In this document: piece by piece, positions 54,583 through 64,000 of the stretch | Position numbering within the stretch: the stretch's first letter is position 1 | How the letters are laid out: every line of letters begins with the position of its first letter | NCBI GenBank assembly: GCA_034401795.1 | Contig: CM067360.1 | Location: 118,809,704-118,873,703 of the forward strand | Direction: 5' to 3' | Length of the DNA stretch: 64,000 nucleotides | DNA from: Chaetoderma sp. LZ-2023a | Lineage: Eukaryota; Mollusca; Caudofoveata; Chaetodermatida; Chaetodermatidae | Translations under genes and position numbers: made by a program | Notes under the pieces: model-generated | What the model saw: the letters and a program-made list of their open reading frames with translations, nothing else | The model's database searches: none | What the model was told of the DNA's origin: nothing

Positions 54583-56237
54583 CACCTGTGCAAAAGTTAA
54601 GCACCACCCTATTTTTACGCACATGCGAGGGTATATTCATGTGCTATGAAGAAAGCAATAGCATAAACATTTATGTACCCATCCATCTTAGTGCAAGAGG
54701 TAATAATGTAACTAGAGGAATGCTGATTATGATGGTGGGGAAACACTGTATGTTTTTGTTTGAACTTGAAAACGAGGCCTGAATATGGTTACGTTGACAC
54801 AACTGACAACTATTGCCCTACAGTTGACACACGTGGCTAGATTGTCATTAATGGTGTCTGAAAACGAAGTTTAACATCTGTGCACGAGTTTGAGACTGTC
54901 ATTATTAATACCGGTATATCCACCTTGTGCCTGGATGATGGCCTGGACACGACGTCTCATGCTGGTCACCAACCGACTGATACGCCATTGTGGTATTCGT
55001 TGCCATTCAAGATGGAGTGCGTCTGTTAGTTCCTGTAGGTTCTGCACAGGAGGATCCCTCCTTCTCACCATGTTTCCCAGAATGTCCCAGATATGCTCAA
55101 TAGGGTTCATGTCAGGGCTCCTTGCTGGCCATGGTAGGGTTTCGATGGCATTCTGGCGGAGGTATTAATGCACAGCTCTAGCACGATGTGGTCGGGCGTT
55201 GTCATCCATGAATATAGGGTGGGTTCCAGGTGCATGATTTACAAAATGAGGGACCACAACTCTATCCAGTATGGAATCTTGATATCTTTGTCCATTTAGT
55301 GTTCCAGGTACAGTCAACAGATCCAGCTTACAATCAAATGAGATGCACCCCCATATCATAACGGAACCTCCACCAAATGGAACTTCTTCCATGATGTTAC
55401 GTTGGTCGTACGCCGTGCGTCTGGACCTCCATACACGAGTTCGACCATCTGTGGCATGAAGCAGGAACCGACTTTCATCGGACCAGTGTACCCGTCTCCA
55501 GGATCTCATGTTCCAGTGTCTTCTTTCGTTGCACCACCTCAGACGCTCCTCTTTGTGGTGTGCAGTGAGGAGAGGACGTCTGACAGGTCTCCTAGCTTTC
55601 ATGCCAGCAGCATACAGTCTCCTTTTGACGTAGACATTTACACTCTATTGCGCGTTTCCCATTGCTGGCTGAGCACTCTGCTGTTGGTGAATGGAGATCT
55701 CCTAACAAGGCGTACTAGGGCTCGATCATCACGGGCAGTAGTCTTCTTCGGTCTTCCAGATCTAGGCCTGTCCTTCACCTCGTTAGTTTGCCAATGTTTT
55801 GCAATCAAACGACTGATTACAGTATGGTTAATGTTCAGCTGTCTGCCGATCTCTCTGCATGACATACCAGTGGTATGCATGCCTATGATTTGCCATTTCA
55901 CACGATCACTTAACCTTCGTCTTGCCATAGCGGTTCACAATCAAGAGCTAATTCTCTCTGTACAAATAAACCACGGTCATGAACACAAAATTCCTAATCT
56001 TGTCGCCTAAATCTGTATGTAATGTTCTACACCTCAAACTGGACTTTTACATAACTGAACACGTGTGCTGTTTCCCGCCACGCACGGACATCAAGCGGCG
56101 TGAAGTCATGCATGCATGTGCATTTCGTACTTGGAATTATGTCAGCTAACGCGGGGACAAAAAGTATGGCAGCCTAGTTGTACCATCATGTTTCTACGTT
56201 CTATTGTTTTTGCTGGTGCTTAACTTTTGCACAGGTG
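54583..56237 (-). mobile_element. Tc1-like DNA transposon, second copy, defective
   Basis: 1,655 bp with the same TIRs (CACCTGTGCAAAAGTTA at the left end and its complement at 56237) and TA flanks (54581-54582, 56238-56239). It differs from the intact copy at scattered bases, an 11-bp deletion near 55955 and two 1-bp deletions. Confidence 0.95.
54871..55928 (-). pseudogene. Tc1-like transposase, broken
   Basis: The frame is disrupted at three points compared with the intact copy. A 1-bp deletion near 55629 breaks it after residue 96, in the DNA-binding half. A G-to-T type change at 55165-55167 turns the Glu of HEYL (E255) into a stop, between D243 and E278. A 1-bp deletion near 54913 alters the last residues. 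The catalytic motifs HWSDES, FMDDNARPH and DMNPIEHIWD are still readable in separate pieces. Any product would lack the third catalytic residue, so it is inactive. Confidence 0.95.
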
Positions 56238-56239
56238 TA

Positions 56240-57819
56240 TATATATACTAACATTGTTTTAGAAACGTGTTGGAGCATGGTCGACAGTACATTATGGGGT
56301 GAGTGAAGCGAGCGGCAGTTGCTCTGAAGCAGCAATCACACTAAAGCAATCTTAATTACCAGACATGCCATAATTTGATAAAGGTAAACAACATTGACTC
56401 AATATTTCTACAAGAGCTCTCCTTGAGTATCACATTTAAAGTAAGTCTACAGGCGTTGGATGCATTCAACGTGATTTCATGTTTCGTATGTAATATTAAA
56501 CAGAAACTGTAGTACGTTGTACTCGTTTTCAAATTCGATATATCCTGTTCAAAGCGTTAACCAACACTATTGTTATATTGATCTCTCCTAGAACAGGTGA
56601 TCAGGCAATTTTTCATAGAATAGTCAGGACTGGTGTATATAAATGCTATAAATATATGGTACACTTACCATCTATTGCATTTGCCTAGCTCGTGTTCAAA
56701 TAACGTGTCCAACCCTAGAATCTAATTCCTGTTATCATAATACCAATATGTATTTCATAGATTGCATTAACTCATCGAAAAATAACAGAGTACTCTAATA
56801 TGAATTTGAGTACACATTAGAGCAGAATTGTTATCATAAATCAGGATACATACTGACAGAGAGCCCGCATCGAGAACCAGTTCTGAAACTACAGTTGATG
56901 TTTGGCTATTAGTATTTGATGCAGTAATAAACACATAACGCCTGCATTGAGCATTGCAACAGAAATTTAACGACGAATGCTCTACTTTGGAGAAACAAAT
57001 AATTCACACACAAACAGCAATACACATACTAGCTGCAAGCAACCAATGCTGACTCATTAGTACGCTGCGTAATTTACTGCAGTGTGTATGACATAATTCT
57101 TTTCAAATCTGCCTGGAACATAAATGCCTTCAATTGCTTGATCTCTTCAGAAACCACATCGCTCGGGAACAAGTTTTCATTTCAAATTTTTTACTCATCG
57201 TTATTTCAAGAAAGGAACTCGATTTAACAATCGTGACTCAACTTGACAAGGTTTAAGCAATCCGTTTACTATATGTCTTCCAACACAGTGTCTTCTTTTA
57301 GCTTATTGTAACAGTAATGGATGTTAGAGGATGTCAATGAGTGAAATAATATATTATCTCCGTATATTTAAGAAGGACGTGTGCACTATCATAGTCATGG
57401 ATATATAATCTGATTCTGGAATATGATCATCAAGAGCAGTCACATGGTGCCCAAATATGCTGCAGCTGAATATGTGTTTATTGTTTAGATCTAGGGTAAG
57501 GCTTGTCAATAAATATCCATTTTGGTACATTTACAAAAGTGTTCTTTTCTTCAGCTGCACATGGCCATTCACATATACATATCGTTAACATTAAATGTGT
57601 CATTCTATTAGTAGAAGTAATGAATCCAGTTTCAGCTATTACTCACCCATCTCTGGCTAAGTTCCGCACAGAATCTTCCCGTGTCCAACCCTAAATCCCA
57701 ATTTGCATAACACTATACAGGTAAAAATGCCCAGTCAGCCAATTAGTTTCAAAATATTCAACAGACTGTTTACTAAATAGAAAGGTTATATGATGTGTAC
57801 AACTTGGTATATTAGTAAG
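56240..57819. other. Non-genic sequence
   Basis: No coding, RNA gene or repeat recognised, except one attagtttcaaaatattcaac palindrome arm near 57743. Confidence 0.5.
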
Positions 57820-57827
57820 CATTTATG

Positions 57828-58936
57828 TAGGCTTGCACGATTTTTCGATTTAATCGTGAAGTTCGAGTTATTTTTAAGATCGCGATATTTATGATATAAT
57901 TGAGGAAAAATCGGAAAATCGTCAACAATTTCATGTTTGTTTAAAATCTGAAGTGTGTGCTTTTCCGTCGTACAATTATAATCGATTCTCATTATATTTA
58001 TATCCCGCCATGCCATTCACGTGCCGAATAATTACTAATCACAACACAAATCGCTACGGGAAACAAGCTAACAATAGCGAGGTAACACCTTTGTAATTGA
58101 GGAAACCAGCTAGTTACTCAGTCGAATTGCCATATACTTTTTTTCTTTCGCTGCAGACCCAGAGTCTGTCGTGAAATACCAAGTGTATACTTAGTTTCCA
58201 AGTGTCAGGCAATACTCAGTGAACATAATTCTTTTTAATACAGGAGGTAGCATTTTCAAGCGGTGTAATAATTGTTCCTTTTTTATTCGGGTGTCATGTC
58301 TAATTAAAGAAAATAAAACAACAGTATTCCAAATTGTTGTATTTTGAACTGTGCGTTCTGTTGATTACTCTTAAATGTAAATCGTACATTCTGAAAGCAA
58401 CTATAAACTGCACTATAGGACGAGTTTACGCCATTACTCTCAAAGCTACTCAAACGTCATATGTATGTGGATTGCGCAGTATCTTCCAGGGTATTAATAT
58501 TAACGTCTTTGCACTACTTGGGTAATGACTCAAACTCGTCCTACAAGGGGAGGCTATAAGCGGGAGCGGGATATATATTTTTACTCGACGACATTTTATG
58601 TCAAATTTTTGATGAAATAAAAAGTGTTTATTAAACTATGCGCAATATTTAGGCGGTCCCAATTAATAATTTCTCCCACAATCATGGATTTAAGGTATAC
58701 ATTAAGCATAGACATAGGATGGTAAGAATGTGTCGCATAAAATTGTGTTCTAATTCCATGCTATTTTTGCACAATGTATTTCAACTTTTTCTAAAAAGTC
58801 CAAGTTCCAGTTTTTGTGACTTGTCACGTTCCTCGGTTTATACTTTTGGGAGTTTGGACCTACGATTTAATCGAAAATCGCGATTTTTTAATATAAAATT
58901 GGTCGCGATGTTTCAAAGCAGAAATCGTGCACCCTA
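57828..58936. mobile_element. Nonautonomous hAT-like element
   Basis: 1,109 bp. Ends: TAGGCTTGCACGATTT at the left and AAATCGTGCACCCTA at the right, which are inverted repeats with small differences. The flanking 8-mers catttatg (57820-57827) and cctttatg (58937-58944) match at 7 of 8 bases, as expected for the 8-bp target duplications of hAT elements. Subterminal blocks tcgatttaatcg and atcgcgat occur at both ends. No transposase ORF is present. Confidence 0.78.
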
Positions 58937-58944
58937 CCTTTATG

Positions 58945-59582
58945 ATGGACGCCATTTACGCCTCCATGATGTAATTAATTATGATGTCAGCCTAAATGTG
59001 GCGTAGTTGATCATGAAGTCATATGATTGATCGCTAAATTTGATGTATCCATCTAGCTGTGTGCGATGCAGTACTATGCAACTAATACTGGTTATTGTTT
59101 TATGGTATAACATGTTTCGCATTTAGTCAATAACGGCAATCAAATATGACCCCATTCCAGTCAGTGTCAAATCGGAGGGTGACCTGCATTTGCATTCTAA
59201 TACCGTCAGAATCGCTTCCCAAGTAAAATTATCACCAGACATTGCGTTACTTACACTGGTTAGCAGTTTATGTCCATCCGCAACTGGAAAATAACTCTGG
59301 ATCGGCTAAATATTTTGAGAACAATTTGGCCTAGCCTTTTCAGTCAAATTGTTTTCAAAATATTCTGCATCTCCATAGTTAAACGCCATTCGGTCTCCAG
59401 GCAACTTCCCCCGATTCATTGCACTTATTACTGCTTAACGTTAACCGAAAGACTTTACAAGTTACAGTGCTCCAGGTAACGTCAAACAGTAGTAAGTGCA
59501 ATGAATTATGGGAAGTAGGATGGAGACTGCAGAGATTCAAAAAGCAAACAGTTAAGATAACACATTCATGGGATAGGCTACC
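58945..59582. other. Non-genic sequence with R2 remnant
   Basis: 59060-59220 weakly matches family R2. An attgttttcaaaatattc arm is at about 59350. 59410-59500 holds a small imperfect palindrome around cattgcacttattactg / agtaagtgcaatgaatt. Confidence 0.55.
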
Positions 59583-60053
59583 TCAATTATACCTGACACG
59601 TGATTAGAGCAACACTCACATGCTTCGATTTGTCACCACGATTTGTCACCACGATTTGTCACCGCGATTTGTCACCACGATTTGTCACCACGATTTGTCA
59701 CCACGATTTGTCACCACGATTTGCCCATTTAACATTATCTGCAAACACTTAAATTAATAGACAGATATTAAATCGATACTTGATTGTAGCAGTTCATCCT
59801 TGGAGCTAGATAATTCGCGTCAATTATACCTGACACGTGATTAGAGCAACACTCACATGCTTCGATTTGTCACCACGATTTGTCACCACGATTTGTCACC
59901 GAGATTTGTCACCACGATTTGTCACCACGATTTGTCACCACGATTTGTCACCACGATTTGCCCATTTAACATTATCTGCAAACACTTAAATTAATAGACA
60001 GATATTAAATCGATACTTGATTGTAGCAGTTCATCCTTGGAGCTAGATAATTC
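59583..60053 (+). repeat. 237-bp tandem duplication containing a 13-bp minisatellite
   Basis: Two copies (59583-59819 and 59820-60053), each with seven GATTTGTCACCAC units plus a partial one. The fourth unit differs: ccgcg in the first block and ccgag in the second. Confidence 0.92.
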
Positions 60054-60109
60054 TAGTGCGCCACCAGTGATGAATGGCCAAATTATTAGACATAAGTACA
60101 GCAGTGATG

Positions 60110-60860
60110 ATCGAGTGAATGCATACATGAATAAAGGAATGAACGAATGAATGAATGCACGAACGAACAAATGAACGAAGGAATGAATGGATGCGTGAAT
60201 GAATGAATGCATGTACAATTGACTGAAGGCACGAATGAATGCACGAGCAGGTGAATGAACAAACGAATCAACACAAGAACAAATGGATGAAAGAATAATT
60301 GTATGACTTGATGAAAATTCTTATGAATAAATGAGTGAATGGCCGAAGAAACGAATGAACGAAAGTGCGAGGTAATGAATGAACGAATGAAAGAACAAAC
60401 AAATGAACAAATGGATGATCGAACGAACGCATGAAGGGATGAAGGGGTGAACGAAAGAATGACTGAATGAATAACTGAACGAACGAATGCATGAACGAAG
60501 GTATGAATGAATGCATGAATGAATTAATTAATGATTCGATGAATGAATGAATGAATGAATGTATGAATGATATTAGGAGTAAATGAATGAATGGCCGCAT
60601 ACACGATGGAATGGAGGAATGAGGGAGCCAGCGAACGAATGAATGACTGAACGAACGAACGAATGAACGAGCAAACACATAAATGGGCAAACGAACGAAG
60701 GAATGAGCGAGCGAACGAACGACTGAATGAATGATTGAATGAATGAATGGATGAATGAAAGAATGAATGAATGGAGTGATGACAGATCTTATGAATAAGT
60801 TCATTCATTCGTTCATTCGTCGTTTAGTCGTTCATTCGATCGTGTGTTCATTCATTCAAT
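60110..60860. repeat. (GAAT)n microsatellite, second tract
   Basis: Degenerate GAAT/GAAC units, with an end (gatcttatgaataagttcat onward) homologous to 45430-45500. Confidence 0.9.
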
Positions 60861-61255
60861 ATTGTGAATCTTAATTTCCTTTTTTCCACTGTTTATATTC
60901 AGAAACATAATTATTAATTGGACTATTGATTCGTAATAGATAACATATATTAAGTTATCTATCGGTCTTGCCATTTTGGTTCAGTTTTCTATTGAGCCAT
61001 CCATCTATCAATGTGCTCTCTCACTGGCCGTCATTTCCATCTATTTACATGTATTCATTTAGTACATTGATCAAACGGTCAGTTAGTGGAATGGCCAGTG
61101 GGGTATTTGGTATGTTGATCGGTTGATCTGTTGGTCGGACAGTCAGTCGAGTGGATGGTAAACCAGTCAGTCTATTTAATTGGTTGATCATTCAGACGGG
61201 CAGTCAATCATACCAGTTCGACACTCAGTCTATCATATATCTAACTATGCAGCCA
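60861..61255. repeat. Partial copy of the duplication start plus inserted segment
   Basis: 60861-60925 repeats the sequence at 45510-45565 (aatttccttttttccact). The next ~330 bp contains GGTC/TCAG-type units and tatctaactatgcag, resembling 41000-41330. At 61256 the duplicated sequence starts again. Confidence 0.7.
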
Positions 61256-64000
61256 CGTTCGTTCGTTCGTATGTTCAATCATTCAATATTGTGAATCTGA
61301 ATTTCATTTTTTCCACTATTGATATTCAGTATCATAATTATTAATTTACCTTATCGAATAATGATGCGTTCCTCAATTTCTTATTTGCCAAATATATTGC
61401 TTAAACTGTTAATCTTTCTTTCGAAGAGACTATCAAATAACACGCATTAAGAAGGCCTACGCTAATTTGCATCGCTCTAAAACATCGGACACGGTTAGTT
61501 TTGCTAACCTGTTCCACGGTCCGCACTTCTTAATGATATGGCAAAGCTCCAGCTAAATCAATCCATCCACCCATCCAGCCAGCCAGCCAAACACCGAACC
61601 ACCTGTGCATCCATCCAATTAGACTGAACAGGCGTAATGTCCACATTGCATGGGTTAATAATGCCATCAAGATATGTACAATTGGTTCCCCTCATCTGCG
61701 AACACTTCAATTAATGGGCGGGTATTAAATCAAAATTTCCTTTGTAGCAGCTCATTTCCTTGGAGATGGGCACATTGAAGCGAGCCACAAAAGCCGATTG
61801 GCCAACTCACTAGAAACGTGTACGTCATAATAATCATTGCCCGCGCAATGTGTAAGCAGTCCAATCCGTAATCCCATTTATCTGGCATGTTCTTCATTAG
61901 ACGCCCCCATCTAAGAATATAATGTTAATGCTCTATGTATCTAGAATATTCAACTGTGTAATAAATGCCGCAACCAACTATGCGGGGGTGTATTCCCATG
62001 CATGGGCATGGGTAACTGTCGATACACGATCTGGAGGGTAATTCATAATATATCATCTGCAGAGAAAGATACGCGCATTGGCAGGAAGGCAAGTCTTGAA
62101 ATGCTTTTGGGATACACAGAGCCAAGTCACGAGGTTTGGTTAATATCGTTGTTGCACATATCAGAAGCTATTCATGCCATTCATTCACATTGACTTTCGA
62201 ATATTGGCCGACATACAATACTCCACACTACACACAGGTTCGCCACTGTTTCAGATAGAACCCACGTCTATCAAGCAACGCTCTATTTTCAGTGGGCCAC
62301 CCTCGGAGTACTAAGCCACTGGTGGCGGGATAAATTAGTATCATCATAAATGTGATTTGACTGCCATTCAGAAGCTGTGAGAAGAATGCTCAACTGATTA
62401 AGTACTGCACTTACCATGTCAGTCATTCGCGTGCATACATGTCAGAATAGCTCGTTTTTTAATTACGTTTCCAACTCCAGATGAAAGTTCCTGATGCATT
62501 GATCTTGATATTTATCCTAGAGATAATGTTGGGATATCCAAACACGATTAACTAGTCAACTGGAATTGCGTGCATATCGTTGTAGAATCACAATTGCATG
62601 TCAAGTCGCCATAGCAAGACTGGGCAGGAAAATAATTCGGCGATTGTTCCCAAAAACGGCACTAAATGACTGGATATTAGATTAATGCTTGGTACCTTGG
62701 TAACCGTTCAGCTCCTTCCGTGAAAACTGAAGCAAACCTAGGATGCTGAAGTAACGCGCAAACACCAATAAGATATGATAGTTATAAGCAACACAGTCTG
62801 AGTTGTGGTCAACATGGTGTCCCTCTTAGATTCTGTGCATGCTCTAAGGTGGTATGCTTTCGACGATCAGCTTCCAGCAAGAAGATATTTATCAAAAGGA
62901 TTTAATAACAGTTACTGGGAGAGGTCTTGACTGTAATAACTCACATTTGCGGCAGAATTAACTCATCTGAGTTACTGAACACGTGTTAAGTGTGTAAGTA
63001 TTACCATGCAAAGCTGGAATACTATGTATCAACGCGCAGTCAAGATTTAGAACATGATGACAATGTTTTATCATTTGCGTTGCATACGAGATTAGTTAAC
63101 CCTTTGACGCCGATCATTACAGCATCTCAATGGCAGGGCAATGGTACACGTACGCTGTTGAAAATTTTGAAACGCATTGGACCGGATGCTGTTGCTGCCT
63201 TGCGCAGCAACAGGTTCCAGTCGAATTAGTTTCAAAATATCTAATATCAAATGTTTACCTTTTGTGTCATTCATAAATCCTCGATCCATTGCTCGATTAA
63301 TAAGTTGATTGATTTTATATGGACACTTATTTAGTAGGCATATTATATTTCCTTTGGTATATGGAAATCGGCATACCGCCATTGCTAATATTATATGCAC
63401 TAGTACTTGTTTTTTTAAATTCTTAGCGTGTGTGGTAAATAAATGTGTCAAGCACAGATAAACACAGGAAGATCTCCCTTCTATATGCGGCAGTGAAATG
63501 TTTTTTTCCGTTACTAAGGACGTGTTGAATGCAATTCTGAAGATCCAGCTATTCGAGCAGCATTAGTACTAATGATAATATAATGATGAAATCCTTGGCG
63601 TAGTGGCTTACGCCTTGTCAATATTATTCTTCACCTTCGTATGAAACGCGAACAATCGAACTGAGATGTGACTTATTCATCAGGGTATGCAGTACACGAG
63701 CATGGCTAATAAGACGGAAATGGTAATGGGAAAATCGTTCTTGATGTTAATATGGGATGTGGTTGTCTGGGATGAGTATATAAATATATACGATACATAA
63801 CTGTTCCTGCATAGGAATTTGTCGGCGGTATCCACCCGGCCCTCTTGCGACAACATGCCTGTTATATAAAACAAATGGCGGTCTTTATATCAGCTGGCCG
63901 GAGCACTACGTGCGTGTTGCAAGCACTCACGCCGAGGGAAACTGATATGTAAACATTTTTAGTTATTCCTAAGCTGTTCTTTATATTGACACTACCGTGG
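61256..64000 (+). repeat. Segmental duplication, copy 2 (runs off the window)
   Basis: Direct repeat of 45479-49600 with many scattered differences. The offset shifts from about 15,777 to 15,662 and then 14,434 because of the CCA-region loss and the 1,228-bp difference near 63245. The end of the duplication is not reached. Confidence 0.9.

Overview
This is eukaryotic, almost certainly metazoan, repeat-rich DNA on a draft scaffold; a run of exactly 500 N lies at 10576-11075. The signs are a Penelope-like retroelement (PLE), Tc1-type and hAT-like DNA transposons, foldback/MITE families and many long tetranucleotide microsatellites, with no host gene that I can recognise. The taxon cannot be fixed from the sequence; an invertebrate is a reasonable guess.

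Region 1 (1-26541) is a head-to-tail array of one PLE. Copy A, at the left edge, carries two intact reading frames. ORF1 (open from the window edge to 677) ends in an SGNH/GDSL-hydrolase-like domain. ORF2 (668-3034) holds a PLE reverse transcriptase with a C-terminal GIY-YIG endonuclease. ORF2 has no usable ATG at its start. The two frames overlap at TTTAAAC (668-674), which sits in the correct phase of a -1 programmed ribosomal frameshift site directly before the ORF1 stop. The inferred product is an SGNH-RT-GIY-YIG fusion. This is the most interesting system in the window.

Downstream are 13 more copies (B-N), all 5'-truncated at one of two fixed breakpoints: 'long' copies start at ORF2 codon 334 and 'short' copies at codon 624 with a shared 7-bp deletion. 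Each copy ends with the same 3' region: a short UTR, a (GTGC)n/(TTCG)n microsatellite and a 192-bp tail. The copies are joined by (ACAG)n linkers. 3'-region type and linker type are coupled, so the array looks like a higher-order tandem repeat. The 6.3 kb left of the N gap is repeated almost exactly to the right of it, so copies F-I are probably a contig-overlap artefact of B-E.

Region 2 (26542-45000) has no credible genes. It holds a foldback MITE with a second diverged copy, a palindromic MITE family with TTGTGTCAAC ends, five diverged copies of a composite repeat containing a CTGTTGAATATTTTGAAAC palindrome, simple repeats, and a 2-kb foldback element with about 0.85-kb arms (41791-43854).

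Region 3 (45000-64000) holds a direct segmental duplication (45479-49600 and 61256 to the window end). It also has an intact DD34E Tc1-like transposon (49852-51519), a second copy of it broken by a nonsense codon and two frameshifts (54583-56237), a nonautonomous hAT-like element with an 8-bp target duplication (57828-58936), a duplicated 13-bp minisatellite block, and GAAT-type microsatellites.
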